Source: Hetaerina americana
Lineage: Eukaryota > Arthropoda > Insecta > Odonata > Calopterygidae
Assembly (NCBI GenBank): GCA_022747635.1
Contig: JAKTNV010000002.1
Span: 107,369,869 to 107,433,868, forward strand
Direction of reading: 5' to 3'
Length of the DNA: 64,000 nucleotides
Shown in pieces: positions 10,271 through 25,078 of this stretch (the stretch's first letter is position 1; every line of letters begins with the position of its first letter). The notes beneath the pieces were generated by a model. That model was not told where the DNA came from. It worked only from the letters and a program-made list of their open reading frames with translations, and made no database searches. A program made the translations under genes and the position numbers.

Positions 10271-13200
10271 TAAAATCCGAAATAAAAAGTACTTCTGCTG
10301 AAAAATTGGACTCATTCAAACGACGTCTGTTAGAACAGCGGATACTTCATATTAAATATTGAACTTGAACTCTTAAAAGGAATGTGATACCAGAAAAGTC
10401 GACCATCCTCTTGGAATCCTGCACGAACGAGCTCCTGGTTGCAATCGCGCTTCACTACTCCCCGCCCTTTCCCAAACCGTATGTTCGAAATAATATATCT
10501 AACTCAGTTCGGGATGACAAAGTCTGATACTCTAAATCCACGTATTGAATTCGGCAGCAATCGTTAATGCATACGTATACGAGTGGTTGCGATACGTACA
10601 CGTAGAGGTCGACCTTTCAAGTGCCACCCATGCATGGGCGAACCATATTGTGTAAATGCCGCTTAATGTGATCACCTAACCCGGAATCCGAAAGTAGTTA
10701 CGTTCGAAATGTCGATTAGCAAATATGCGCGGTCCCGTAGAAATGTAATGAAGGGGCTATTTCACAATATGTTTTAGACGCGTAATGGACGCAATTAAAA
10801 ACGTTAATTCGCGAATCGTGATCGTCATTAGAGACTAATGATGGGAAAAAGCAGTAATGGCCGAGGCACTAAATAAACTTACGTTTTCAACGGTTCCCGG
10901 CGACTATTTTGTGTGACGTAACAAGTGAACTTCAAATTGTTTGCTATTCTGCCGCACATACATTTCACCTGCCTTCACGTCATCTAGAAAAATGAACATC
11001 TCTTCCTTCATCTATGCCGCTTACCTAAAGTTCTCTTTTATGTGACGGGCTTACACATCCCACTGCCTCTCAATTTTTTTCTCCACCCAGGTTTTTGAAT
11101 TACGCCTGGCAACTCCCTCTCTTTTCAAACCATGTTTAAAAATTACTCATTAGTGTACCTCTCTTTCCAAACATATTTTCTTACATCTTATATTTATATT
11201 TAACTAATCTATACCTATCCTTTTTCCTTAAAGACGAAGTTTCGTATACGTAGAACTCTACGCAGATTGAGAAAATTTGTTTTAAATTTACGTATTTCAT
11301 TTTATTATGCGATATATTCAACCACTATTCGCATGCGTGTACTAATTCTAAAACCAGAAATTGAACTTGGTGATTTTTATTGATCACAAGATTTTCGTAA
11401 TATTTATATCTTTTGATCTGTTTTCGATTGTTATTACCAAGTACTTTTGGATGAATCGACGGGTGCATTGGAGCGAAGATATTCTTTCGCTACACCCCCA
11501 TCTTGGACAGTCGCGCACTTCAATAAATTTCATTTTGATTCTTCCGGCGACGAGGAGAGAAGCGGCGCGGTGGGGAAGTAAGGGTTCATGGAAAGTTTGT
11601 AAGGAAAGAAAAAGAATCATCGGACGAGGATGAAATATAATCATTGTGCAGAACAGGGACTGGATATTGGTCTGGAATGGATGGCTCTTCAGGACTACCT
11701 GAGGATGGAGACTGGGTTATTTCTTTCGACCACGCGTAAGCAGGCATGAACTACGTTGAAAACTATATTGAGCCCGGCAATTTTGGTAAGAGAATGTCAA
11801 GGGTTTGAAGTAGCGTTTCATATAGGTCTTGGTCAAATGAGAAAAATTGGTGTAATTTTTTTCGATGAATCTCTTATTCTCCGAGTCTGCATCTCCAAAG
11901 TTATTTGTCCCAACTGGGTCATTCCTTTATCTCAGAGTGGTAAAGAGTTTCACGTCTATTTCCCCACACGGGTATTTCCCCTCTAAGCTACGCGGATGTA
12001 AGCTTTTTCCCACAGATTTAGGAATGTATATCATCACCACTGGTTGAGATGCGCACCGGATTGATCCGCCCCGGATAGGTGCGGTAAACATCAATTTAAA
12101 AAGAAACATAGCCCAACTCTATTTTAACGTTCACTGAACACAATGCCATACATTTGTTTATATGAAAGGTCTTCTTTTCAGCGTATCGGTCCCACTGCTA
12201 TACGTTTCCATAATCGACCAGTGCGGTGTTCAATATTTTCATTTTTATCCGCCATATCAGGGTATTAGATGATGCAGACGAAGTTATTCTGAACCGAGTA
12301 GTAAAAAAAATAAAATGCTCAGGTGTACATTATTTTTTCTTTGAGTACTCACTTATTTGCGATTTTCATGAATTATTAATAACTTAGTCAATGCTCGAAT
12401 GTAGTTTGAACTATTTTCAGTATTTCCAACACAGCAACAATTCTAATGGTAGTTTTGAACTTGAGATACGATTCATATTCCACGATTGTTTTGGTATTCG
12501 TTGCAATTTGATAAATAATAATAGACCGAGCGCCTTTGTAGCTGATTTTAGGCTTCGCGACAATCGAAGTTATCAATCTTTTTTATCTAGCTGGAGGCAT
12601 ACTGTTTCTACGTGTGAATTGAGGGTTGCTATTTAAAAACTCACTCAAATTCATTGAGGCAGATTTTCATTTTAAATGCTAACTGCTATGTCACCATAAT
12701 ATTAGTTTGATCCTACCTATATAATCTCCATCCCAATATTCCTCAATGCAATAAAGAAGGATAAATTGGGTTATCGTGTTTATTGTGTGATCGCATTTTC
12801 ATCACGATAAATGTGCGCTCTCCAGCAAAATTAATTATCGGTGTCCTATGGGTCGTTATACGTACATATATTTGCGAGGAAAATTATATTATACATGTAC
12901 CATTACATGGGTTGTTTGCCTCTACGATTTACCAAGAATCTCAAATTGTGTAGCACGCGTTTGGATTCCTATCCGTTGAAAGGCTTTGTTTATACTCTTC
13001 AAACATCTCAGCAGTAAACAAGGTACTCGCTAAGGACTCATTCAATGTCAATTAAAGGCCAAATTTGACGCGAAGGGTAAGATTCCCAAAGACAACAAAA
13101 GATTTATTGAACTGCCAGCTTGTGAATCATTTGCTTTCGAGTCGTTTGCCAGCTTGTGTCACTGTTTTTTTATATACCGTTCCGGCACGTTTCTTTAGTT

Positions 13201-14040
13201 GCTTTTACTCCCTCACCTGTTTACTCGAGCTAGTGCCCAACGATAAGAAAACCCCAATTTGAGAAGGAGAGGCTTCATTCCTTCACAGTTCATTAATGCA
13301 GGTTTAACTTCGCATACATTCTCTCATAGATTCTCAGGAGAGAACATTTTCATGCATTAAGTAATCTATGATTTCGAAGAGAAAAGTGCCATGAAAAGTG
13401 TATTTACGCCTTTTAATGTACAAAGTTCTATAAAGTGTTGTGATTAGCATAAGTATAATTTTCTTCTTTGAAATTGGGAAGGCTTTTTGAATTATGAATC
13501 ATTTTAAAAAGAAATATTGTGGTGAGTAATGGATAGAGTATTCTATGTATTCACTCCTTCTGATACGGCTTTCTTTTATTCAGGCAAGATTTCTGGACAT
13601 ATCTGTCATAGTTGATGAACGTAGCACAGAGACAGAGAAAGGTAGAATCTAACAAGCGGAAAAAGAACCACCATTTATGTCCTTCTAAATCATTCTCAAT
13701 GTAGAAACGGAGACAAAGTAATGATATAACCATGAGGATATTCCGCTAGTGTTTTGGGCCACCTCTATGAGTACACTTATGTAAAAAAATGACGTTTTAA
13801 TGCAAGAAATTTTTTAAATTATCTTTTGCTGCATAAATATCACATTCCTTTTCTCACTTCATTGCTTTTGTCACATATCTCCTTTTCTCCTGATCATGAG
13901 AGGAAATATTGGCGGTCCGGGTTTCGCGCCGGCTTAATGAACCCGTACCGCTCGCATTCCGTTGAACGCGGGAGAGTGGGACACCTCTACGCTTTGAGGA
14001 ATACGAATCCTCCATTTCTGGGCCGGTCTGAGACGAAGTA
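10271..14040. other. non-coding, no feature recognised
   Basis: Mostly AT-rich with scattered CpG-containing patches (10430-10900). All open frames are short and unrelated to known families as far as I can see. Confidence 0.55.
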
Positions 14041-15080
14041 AAGGGGAAACTTTTTTAAATAACATCCTTCTCCCTCCCAAGGGGTGAGAGTCCCCCCCCG
14101 CTCGGAGCAAAGGCCACCCTCCTTCCGGCCATCCCTTCTCCCTTCCGTCGCCTCCTACGACTAAGCTCCCGCTAATAAAACGAAGCGAGGGAAAAATGCT
14201 GAGGGCGCAATATAGAGAGGGAGAGAGGTGAGGGGGAGAGGGAAATGTGTGTGCCTCCTTCCTCTGAGAATAGGGTCCCGGGGTTAGGGGGAGGGGGCGT
14301 CGGAGAGCCGCGGAGGGATATTGGTGGAGAAGGGGGTAGTTCGTCGGTCGAAGCGCGCGCGGAAGGGAGGGGTAACGCATACTCGCATCCCCTCCGCTTG
14401 TCTCGGACAGGATGGCAGAGGGGAAGGGGGTGGTTTTTAGAGGCGAGGAGGTCGAGGGAGGGCGTGGAGAAACGTCTAGGACGGTAGGGCGCGACGTAAC
14501 GGTGTATTGCGAGCGGCAAGGATGTGGGGTGGGTTAGGAGGATGAGAACGAAATCCTCATTTCAACCGCCCCTGAAGACGGCTGCGACACCCTTGGCGGG
14601 AGTCGGAATCCCTCCTTACAAGACTCGCGCACGGGGTGAGTGAGCAGGGGCGTGTGCTGCGTTGTGCGGATGGGTTGAGGAGGTTGATGAGTAGCGGAGG
14701 ATGGGGAGGGGGGCGGAAACAAAAGACAATCTGAGCGGGATTCTTTTTTGTTTCTCCTCTCGGGGACGTGTAAGATGAAGATGAGGAGTGGGGAGGGATT
14801 GCTGGAAGGATATTTTTTTCCTCCAAACGAGGAATGGGTCTTGAGAGATGTGAGTGAGAAAGGTGGAGATGAGATAACTGGGACAGCTGAGTGGTGGGCG
14901 GTGGATTCGCCCTCCCCTCTCGCTCTCCTTCGCTCTTAAAAGCGCTCGTTACAAGGGCCGCCTTGTGCCCTTCCCCGCCATTTCGTCCTTTCCTCTCTCG
15001 CCTCGCCGTTCTTTTGCTGTTCTATCAGCTCACCTCGTCCCGTCATCCGCGCCCCGTTTCCTATCTTCTTTGATCTCCAT
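14041..15080. other. GC island switching from purine to pyrimidine bias
   Basis: From about 14200 to 14720 the plus strand is G/A-rich; 14900-15065 is C/T-rich. Runs of G at 14278-14305 (GGGGTTAGGGGGAGGGGG) meet the G-quadruplex pattern. Frames of 80-150 codons on both strands are low-complexity and are explained by base bias. Confidence 0.6.
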
Positions 15081-16255
15081 TTTCAGGGAAAGACGGGAGA
15101 TCGTCAGATATTGGCTCATTGCGAAATCTAATGCTTGCTTTCGTTCTACTTCCATCAACCTCGGAGGATACGCTCTCTGATGAAATGTTGACAATTCAAA
15201 TGGTCGTTTGCAGTTTAAACGCTAACGCTAGCTTAACTTCAAGTGCTAACTCTTACTTGACGGTAGAAGCAAATGGTTTATGATCAAAATTATTTTGATT
15301 GACGAGTGTCAAATTTTAATCAAAGTTCGTTTACAGCCATCCTCGATGGATGCTTTTTCTTTCGTTTAGCAATTGATTTGATAAAAAAGTCACAGGGTTA
15401 TTTCATAACCAACAACAGTGAATCGTTAATCAATTCACCTCACAAGAAGAAGATCTCTGAGAGTAATTCTACGTTAAATCCTCGCTGCTTAAATTAAAAA
15501 TAACTCTAGGTTCTTTTAGCCCACGATTTGTTAGATGATGATGATGATGTAATAAATGCCAAGGAAACTTAACTATGCTTTTATGTTTCCTATGATAAAT
15601 GAGGTTCATGTGGTGTAAATGTTCCAGCATGAAGGCCAACCAAACTGTTCTTTTTTGAATATGGAGTGAGGTGCAGGTTTCAAATTCACCCTTGAAATAG
15701 CCAACTGTTCCCTGGCTCGTCCATCTCATTTTTTAAACCCACCGAAGAACTTACTACAGTTGCTTTACCATACGAGATATTTTGACAAATGTGGATGTCT
15801 CGGTTGTATGTTGGATGTCTCTTTGCATGTCTTGATTGGTATCCTTTCTAATTCTCCGGGAATAGTGTCTTTACTCCTCTCGCAATCCGTGCGTCCACAT
15901 ATTCCAAACCAGTGAAAACCTCGTGGCTATGTAAAGTTATTGTGAACATGTGCAATGCAGAAAAACAGCCTTGCATAAAAGGCATGGCGATCTCATAGCT
16001 CCTTCGTTAGAGCCCTCGGTTGCCGTCCGAAAGATCGTTGAGTCATTTTTTAGTCACTAAAACTCGGTGAAAAACCTCAATGGCGGTACGGAGTAGGACC
16101 CCCCTCCTTGCACCCACAAAGTTTGAATTTCACACGCCTTATGGATTCGTTTGTGGCGAATTCTCCCCTCGCCCATCAAAACCAGCCTTACTGCGATGAT
16201 GATGAAAGAGAGGGGCATGGAAATCGTTTGCTGTAATACTTAGCACGCCCTGCTC
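15081..16255. other. AT-rich non-coding
   Basis: No gene recognised. A short (GAT)n-like run occurs at about 15534-15549. Confidence 0.55.
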
Positions 16256-17300
16256 CGTATAGTGTTCTTTCCTCGCTCACACTTGAATCAACATTGGCTC
16301 CAAACCCCAGCTCTTCCTCTCTTCACCCTATTCCTCCTACTTCCCCGTCCCTCTCGCATAAAACTTCCCTTTCTTCCATTCCCTCTCTGTCGAGCCCCTC
16401 CCTCCTCTAACACAGCAGTTGTTCAACCCCTCCGAGGGGAGCTATGCATCGCATCCCCCTTCCCTCCTGTCATCCTCACCCTCGTGCTTTCGCTATCAAC
16501 CCCCCCGTCTAAAACCAATCTCCCCCCTCTCCCTCCACCCCGTTCTCCCGTCGACGTTCCGCTTCCTTCCAACTTCAGTTCCGAGCCCCGCCTACGCCTC
16601 CCTCCTCCCCGCCGCACCCCTGTTCTTCCCTCTCTTGCGATAAAGATGACCCGTTATCCCAAAAACTCTCCCTTCCCCGGGGGAAGAACTCCTTGAGACA
16701 CCATATCCATTACCCCTTTCATTACTTCCCTCCCGGTCCTATTTTCCCCTCTGTCGTTGTAAAGACGCCCACCGATTTTTCATTAGAATCGTTCCCCTCA
16801 TCCCTTTCCGTCCGTACTCTCCCTCATTTTCCTCCTCACTCTCGCACTTTCATATGTCCTCCTCCCTGAGCCCTCCCTTCCTCCTTTTTTTAATATTTCC
16901 CTTCCACCCCATGCCCGACTTTGTACTTAACCTCGTCTCTTTTCATTCCCTCCTTCTCTCCCCGCCATCATCCCTCCCTCCCTCCCTCTATTACCTCATT
17001 TTCCGCAGTCAAAGCGAAAGATTCGATTGGTGGGCGGGGAATTGGGTGGGAGAGGTTTGGGGGTGGTGGGGGTGTTGAAGGTGTGAAATGGGGCGAGGAG
17101 GGTTTGGAAATTTTTGGGGTGACGATCATCCCCTCGACCTCTCCTCCCTCACGCCCCGACCGCTCATCTTCGAACCCCTCCCTCCCCTCCCCCAAACCGC
17201 CCTCTTTCTCTCCCTGAAACGTCAAAAGCACCGCCGCCCCGAGTCAAGTGCTCTCCCATCCCGCCCCAACTCCCCGTCCCTCCGCCCCCCGCCACGCCAT
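16256..17300. other. large pyrimidine-rich island with an internal purine flip
   Basis: The plus strand is C/T-rich from 16300 to 17000. It switches to G-rich at about 17025-17110 (GGGCGGGG, GGGTGGG, then a GGGGG block) and returns to C/T-rich at 17120-17285. The flip means each strand carries both tract types, so local hairpins or triplex-type structures are conceivable. Pro/Ser-rich frames (for example 144 codons at 16262-16696) are compositional. Confidence 0.6.
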
Positions 17301-19470
17301 TGGGGCGGAATTAATCGCGATGGCTCGCTCTCGAGATTTGTCTCCCTCGCGCGGATATCTGGCGTTACCGCTCTCCGCGGTTGACGTCGGGTGAGCGTAC
17401 TACGCCTTGCTTTTGTGGTGATTATTGCGCCGAAGGCGAGGTGATGGTGATTGACTCCCTTCGCTTCGATGTGTTTCTTTCTTCTTTTTTTTATCTCTCA
17501 TTTTTTGTGCCCGACGTGGAATATAATCCCACGGATCCATAACTTTTGCCTCTCTCTCTCTCCCTCCAGTTCTGCCGCCTATCTCGTCACTGCGGTCCGT
17601 TTGGTGTAGCCAATTGAAAGTGGTTTCACCAAAGGCTACCCGCTATTTTTAATTCTTCAGAGTTTTTGCCCTTAGTGGACTCGAGCGAAGTCATATGGAA
17701 TGTTATTGACAGGAGACTCTAATTTCATCGTTATGTTTCTGCAATGTTCCAACTTTTTTTTAACTTGAAAATTAATTGACAGGACAATACAAGAGATAGA
17801 AGTTCAAGTTTATTATACATTTTTTTAAATGGCATGGTGACTTAATGTTGGTAACAAAAGTAGTGAACCTTTTGCTATTGCGTAAGATTTTTTCAACCAA
17901 AAAATGTTTGTGATTTTTATAAGAACATGACAATTAAAGAACTAGCTCACCTCTTTATGATTATTTAAACAATAGCCATCCGCTACACAAATTTTCCTAA
18001 TTTTTTAGTTTATGCCGGTTGGTTTTAAAAATGTTGAAATATTAAGAAACCATGATTGATAAGAATGGTTATAATCTTTGGTAGAAAAACTGAAAAAAAT
18101 ATGCATGAAAATCTTGTTAGCAGATTTCGATAGTTGAAGTTTTTTTAAAATATATCGTTTTATTACATTTTATAAAAATGTTTTCGAGGTTACTTTATTC
18201 CAGTGATTTCTATTTGCATCTATTTGACTAGCGACTTAACGCAATTCCTCCCAAAATTAGTCCTCCTCCCGTTAAATTAATAAAAATATTACTGATCAGG
18301 GGCGTAGCATCGTAAATTAGTCTAAGACGAGTGGAACGTATATCATTTTCCGGGGGCATGGTGTTATTGTTTAACTTATTCTTGATTTTTGGACTGACTA
18401 TTTAAAGTGTCATTCATTACCGGTTGAAAGGTTATTGCATAATTATGAGAAAGCAAGGCTCAAATCGAGTGTCGGGATGCACCCTTACCATATTGCATAT
18501 TTCAAAGAAAAACTAACCTATGTGCTTTGCTTAATTATTTTTACTGCCTCGTTGAAGAAATTACTCGTAAAATACTTTGTATTTTCCATGCAACATAAAT
18601 ACATCAGCATATAATATTTAAAATTTCAAATAGTAGCTTTTGTGCAGGTGAAATACGTAATTGGAAAATCTTTGAAAATAGGCTCACTACATAGTATAGC
18701 ATGCCATTTTCGATTGGAATATAATCGACGTATATATTTACCTCAGTTTGAATTTATTTGAAAAAATATCCACCAGAATGAGGAATCCCACCAGAATTTA
18801 AAGCCTGTTCCATTTCTATCCCCATCAATGTTAACCCTAACTCACATTCAAAGTATAAAATTCAACCAAAACCAAACGTATTCCACTCAAAAGATTTGCT
18901 CAGCTATTCGACTTTAATAAAGTATCTTTCATTTTAGACGTAGATAGATCTCTGTATGCATCGCTATTTTTGTTTTTCCTTCAGCTGGACGAAAATCGAA
19001 ATACATGTGGTGTGTATTTTATTATTCATGTAGTTGATTATCTTTCAACACACCCTTTCCCGATTTTTGATTCATTCTGTATTCTTCCACGTCATCTGAA
19101 ATCCATATTCGCTTCCATTCTCTATCGAGATTATATAACTTCCTCTCTGACACCCACTTTAGCTGCACGCCGACTTTTATTTTTCCTCTCAGGTTTACTA
19201 CACTGACTGGCTACCTCTTCCCTCTTTCCTTTCCAGCACTTGAGTTGATCTCCCCATTATTTACCTTATATTTTTCCCTTTCCGTCTTTAAAATGCCTAA
19301 GGCCCTCAAACTATGCGCGTTTTCCTTCCTCAAAAGTCCATATTTCCGAACCATTTCTCTACGCCGTTCGCTACCAAAAATTATGTCATTATATTCCTCG
19401 ACGAGCTCATACCTTTGCTGATGAGGCACTTGAGGGCATCGAGCGTTTGGAGCCCACGTAGGCGTATATC
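17301..19470. other. AT-rich non-coding
   Basis: Nothing recognisable after a short CpG-containing transition at 17301-17470. Confidence 0.55.
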
Positions 19471-19779
19471 TTCCCCGCCCACCCTCCTCCCACATTCTTC
19501 CCCCACACCCCTCGCAAAACCCATCGATTGCCCTCTTCACCTTACTTCCCGGCGTCACACGAAACCCACTGCAGGCACGTAACCACCTTCTCGGAAGAGG
19601 TTCCATCTTGTTTATTTTTTAATTTCAAATTTTTTTATTTCGCTCTCATGCTCGTAGCTGCATACATCACCTTTTTTTCCCCTTCGGCTCTCTTGAGAGA
19701 AAAAATTAAAACCAGAAAGGTGAAAAACTTATTTCCACGGAACTCCGTGCGGAAGTAGGGTAAAGAGTTCGTGTCCCCG

Positions 19780-20165
19780 TTCCTCATTTTTTTTCCCTTC
19801 GGCGAGATGACGAGGGAGGCTCGTGGTGAATGAGCGCCTCCTTTCCCCTTTCTGCGAGGGTGATCAAAGAGAGCTACACGCGCGGAGCAGTCCGGTTTAT
19901 TTTTCCGAACGAGGCTGGCGAGCGAGGGTGGTGCGTTGAATGGGGATCGGCGGAGGGTTTCTCGTACGTCTGCATTCGATCAACTTGCTGATGAAGTCGC
20001 GTCGCAGCGTGAAGGTCAGCTTAGAGCCCCTCGCGAGAGTGTACGTTATTCGGCCGGCGGTGGGGTTAGAGAACCTGGGAAAACTTCCTTTGGAAGAGTG
20101 CCGAGCGTCTATGATTTTCACGCCGCCCATGAGCTGTCATTCTTGTCGTACTGGTTGGATTTTTA
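19780..20165. other. CpG-rich segment, possible promoter or exon
   Basis: Unlike the purine/pyrimidine islands this segment is balanced in base use, with many CpGs between about 19860 and 20130. Frames of about 76 codons are open on both strands (plus 19936-20166 and 19940-20173; minus 19897-20130). One plus frame has plausible codon use but no recognised family and no clear splice sites. It is the best CpG-island-like candidate in the window. Confidence 0.25.
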
Positions 20166-21834
20166 AGAATTGAGACTTCCTAGAGAAGTCTTCGTCAAAA
20201 GAAATCAAAAAATATTTAACATGAAATCCTTAATCAGATGAAAACATCATTATTTTATGCGCAAGTAAATATTTTTTGAAAATATTTTGATCGCAAAACT
20301 ATTAATGTATGCATTAAGCGATCATTCATCTTCATTGCTGAAAATAATGGAGATTATAAGCAAGAGTAAATTTACAATTGAACACTAGTTAGGGAATAAA
20401 AACGTATATATTTATTTGAAATATTTATTTCACTTTTTAGCTATAAAATTATCCATGATTTATTTCACGAAACAAAAACTTATTTTATTTTCTAATGTAA
20501 TAAAAAATCAAAATTGTGCTTTTCCTTATATTATAGCGCTTTATTTAAAATGAAGATGAAAAATTTGCACTGTTAGTATTTAATGTGTAAAATAGAACAC
20601 GGCGATTGGTTGAATTTATTAAGTTTTTTGAAGGAAGAAATTAGAGTATTAAGGTATTCAACGGTTATCAGAATGGGTTAGCATTCTAATGTCGATAGAT
20701 TTGGATAACTCCCTTCCCAAACGGGTAAATTTTCATTTAGGTAGTTCCTAGATGATCGCACGGAATAAATTGATCTTTCCTTTGTGTGTTACACATGAAT
20801 GTAACGTAGTTCTCTTAATATGCCTATCAACTGAAATTTCAACCCTGCGTCAATGTTAAATTTAATCATTTAAAGTCATCAAGTTTTATTCTAATTCAAT
20901 AACATTTCATTTTACCTTCATCGTAATTATAAGAGTTGTTGGGTATTCTTTGTCATAATATAGGACAACGGTCATTCCAAAAAAATTAATTTCCTTAGAT
21001 ACACATTTAATAACAATTGTGTTTAATACAATACCGTATACGCCTACTTTATCCCATTTGGCCAAAAACTGTGGCGTTATTCACAAAAATTGTGTTAGCA
21101 TAGGATGGGTAAAATTAAATAAATACCTTCATAACCTTCAAGCATAAATCTTAGTGGACTACTCATGTAGTTTTTTTAGGAAATTGTTGGTAAAGGACAA
21201 TTAACATTTCATTGACCAACCAAAATGTTCCGGGAATGTTTTCAGGGTAGAAATATTTGTTGAGGACAAGAGTTATGATACTAATCTTAGCAAAATATTG
21301 ATGTATTTTTCGATTCTCAAAAGGACAGCTCTTTCTTTTATTTGAGGGATATGGTTACTGAAAACTGCATTTGCAAAACTCCTCGCACGCTTCACCACTT
21401 TCATTTGTTTGCACGTGGGAGTTTTCTCAAGGAGAAGAGACTGCCAGAGATGAGCGTGCTGAACCGTGAGATTTCTTTGTAATGATAACGGGTTTTCGAA
21501 AAATCTAGATCATTATTATTTATTTAAGATTTTAGAAGTGGTAAAAAGTATTTTAATCCCTCTAGGCCCGAGGTTGAAACAAAAAAGTGTATCCCCAACT
21601 GGAATTTTTCGTTGATATTAAGGTGGTGGCAAAAATCTGTTGCAATATTCGGAATCAGCTTGAAAAAAAAGTTCAGAATTATATTCCGCTTTTTCATAAA
21701 GTGTGCGTAAAAAATTTTTCTTCAGCGTTATTACTTGTGCGCCAAGTCCCTGTCTTCATTTCATTACTGAGGATGCCGCTCAGAATTTCCCTTTGATCGT
21801 TGGAGGGGGACTTGACAATCAAAAATTCATGCGC
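20166..21834. other. AT-rich non-coding
   Basis: Strongly AT-rich; no feature recognised. Confidence 0.6.
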
Positions 21835-22070
21835 CGGTGGGCTAGAGGGCTGAAGGCGAGGGGGGTGGCATGAAAGGGGAGTGCCGTGGAGGGTAAGGGC
21901 GGAAGGAGGGGATCACATGGCGTGTCTCTCTCCCTCTCACTCCTTCCCTGCCCCACCCCCTTTGCCCAACTCCGTGAGAGAGCGGAGGTGGTGGCAGAAG
22001 GGAAAACGCGGAATAGGATCTCCCGGCTCTGGATCGCGTATTTATCCACTTTTCATATTCTCCGTCCACC
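21835..22070. other. small GC island, purine then pyrimidine
   Basis: G/A-rich to about 21915, then C/T-rich to about 21965, then mixed. Short overlapping frames reflect composition. Confidence 0.5.
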
Positions 22071-25000
22071 TGTAGGGTTGCCGACCACTTCCCGGAAAAA
22101 GATACGTAGCGCATTCGTCTCCACTATCCGAATTTAGCAATGCTTTGCCAACTCGTAAATGCAGCTGTGTACAATACAAATCTAGTACAAAATGTAGTCT
22201 CCAAGCGTCGTTGCTGCTCTTCAGTATTCCAAGCTCTACTACTCAGTTTTTTTGTGCTAATTAGGCTTAATACCATTCCACGAAACGATTTTGGGCCTTT
22301 ACTTGAATTTAAGCTGTCCCAATGACACAGTTTCAGCCGTAACATGCTGGAAATCTTTCATATTCATCTGGAGATTTGACGCTGTAACTAAACCTTGGTC
22401 GTATTAAAAATATATTATGTGGAAAAGCTAAGTGTCTTCTTTTGTAATCACTGCATTTTTATTTCATATAATTTTTTCCTTCTAGAATTCGTTTCCCAAT
22501 TGTGATAAGAGCTTTTGCTGTTTTATCGAAAAATAATTTCAATATACTGAGTAAATCTACGACAGAATTCTTCAAGTTCTGTAATTCGATATAATATTAA
22601 ATATTGATACGGGTCTGAGAGGTATTCTCAAATTATTTACAGAAATCGATTGGTTTAAGGTAGATTTTCGATAGACCCTGGCAATACCTACTGCTTTATT
22701 CGTAAGCCATAACTAACAGGACAATAAATAGCGTAAACTTTATGATGTTTATAACTCATTTTTCAGCCCTGCATACATCTAAAACCTTCGTTAAGGCCGG
22801 ACAAAATGCTAATTGTATTTCTTTCCTTTTTTTGGCCTTGTTTTTCTTTTTGCTTTCTATTGTTTTATGTCTCAATTTATTTGTCTTGTTTTCTTTGAAT
22901 TTGTCCAAACAGCCATAAATATTTCTGTACCGCTCTTAAACCTTCATCATTTGTTTTACTTTCCGCCCAGTTTATTTTTCTTGTTCTTAACAATACGGAC
23001 ATCTCAAAAGTTTTCAATCAAGGCGTATGCCCTTAACTCAATGGCCAATTTTTTAAGCCGTACAAAATCGCGGTCCAAATTAAAGCTTCCAGATTTTTTC
23101 CTTACATATTTACTCAAGTCACCTTCCGTCAACTCTCGCCTCTTTGTAAACGCTTCTTTGCTTAGCCCTATACTTTTTTGAATGCCCACATAATGCCTGC
23201 CCGCCATCCACCTGAACACGCTTGAAATAGATGAACTGTTCTAGTTTATGCCCGCTAAATTCAGTGTTTATACTAGCATTCCTCTTTATTTTTAGAAAAT
23301 TGTGCCCTAAATAGTGCACATAACGAGGTAGCAAGTGAAGTTATCACTCAATTGTCTTCTCAAATGTTTATAACAATATATTTGGATTCACAGGGTTTAT
23401 CGACTACTTTTTTCTACCTGACTGCATAAGTACACTTGATTATGAAACTAGCTAGTTGATTCGAATTTTTAGCAAACCCTATGTTAGTTTTCAACATTGC
23501 CCAACAAGTTTAATCGTTTTCTAGCAAGTTTTTCGATTGCAAGTTTGGACTTAGTTAATTTTGGTTGTCTTTCTTGTAATTACTAATGGTGTGAGGGAAG
23601 AAAGAACATTTAAATCCAGCCGCGCTGTAAGGTCACTCTCTCTCTTTTATTTTCTCCGGTTTTCTCATCCACCTATATTCCAGAGAGTCTAAATAATTTC
23701 GCCAGTAACACAGATAAATTCGAGAAACCTGTACATACCTGCTTCCCCAATACTCCTAGTCTAACTTTTCCTCTTCTGATGGATACACTCCAATACAGGT
23801 TAATCCAATATTCCCAACTCACTTACTACTTTCTCAGGAGATAATTGTAGTTTCTATGATGCCTGATTTTGCGTCTTAATATAAATAAATCCCATTTAAA
23901 TTACACGGCGACGTAACATTTCTGCCCGAAGGGGTTCTCCAACCCACGATCTCAAGGGTTATCCGACGAGCGTAATCCTACTGATACTGTGTTTTCAGTA
24001 AAATAATGACGCTCTGCGATAAAACCTAATGGGTAAAAGTATAAATCCATGTTGGATGGAATTTTGATTTCCTTGCGGTTGTACTCTCGAACACACCTAT
24101 CCAATCTACCTTCCGATCTTCCGATTGTAACGTACTTTTCTTTCAAATTGCTGCCTCGTGTTTCTGTGAACGCGTACGATATTTCACGACAATGCGGTTC
24201 GGTGGTCACCTAATTTGAAGTTAGATGACTGGAGTTTGGAGAGATGACTGGACAGGAGTAATCGCGCCTCTTTAACTTTTTGCGGCCTATTTGTCCTCAT
24301 GTTCTCTAGTCATTACGGCAAGTGTTTTGAGTCAATGCATAGGAGTCATTGAAATTTGTCTAGAAAATTGGTTTTATTGTTAGTTTGCCCATTAATTTAT
24401 CTCCAGAAGGATTGCAAGTAAACTTGAAAAGTTTGAGAAAGAGTTGAACAAAAAAATAAAGAGTACTTAAGAGATGGGAGACGGGAGTGAGAAAATTGAA
24501 TGGGGGAACATTTTACAATTGAAGGAATTCAAGACAATGGGGATGAAATAATGGGAGGCCCCGAACACTTCTGGGAATTGTTTTGAAAGTATGTCAGCAA
24601 TGATGTCGAACGGATGCAAACGAATGCACCTCTCGAAGACGAAAAGGAAGAGGAAAAAAATGTGATCCCGTAAGGAAAATGCTAACAAAAGTGGGATTCA
24701 TTTGAAGGATGATTGGACGTCTAGACAAAGCTCCTATTGTAGAGTAAATTTAAAAAAAATTAAGTAAATTTAAATTTCTATTTTCGAATGAGCTTATACC
24801 CTCGCGTTAAACATCGGCAGACTTCATCATTATCGAAGGGAAGAGCATTGAAAAGATTTCAAACGGCGTATTTTCAAAAGATATATTATAACTAAGGCCA
24901 TTAAATAATCCCTTTTAGTCAGCATTTCAATTTAAAATTAGTAATTAGTTTTACACCCGAGTAATCAAATTTGTTTTCATTAAGATTGGTTTCACATTCA

Positions 25001-25078
25001 AACTCTTTGGAACAATAGCAACTCCGTACCATTTTATTATCTATTCATAGAATAACGTAATGCATAGTCTGAAGTCTC
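22071..25078. other. AT-rich non-coding
   Basis: No gene or RNA recognised. A weak tRNA-like resemblance near 23930-23975 (minus) was judged too poor to call. Confidence 0.55.

Noticed and set aside
23925..23990. tRNA-like SINE head on the minus strand
   Set aside because: The B-box match is poor (GGTTGGAGAAC) and no second copy supports it.
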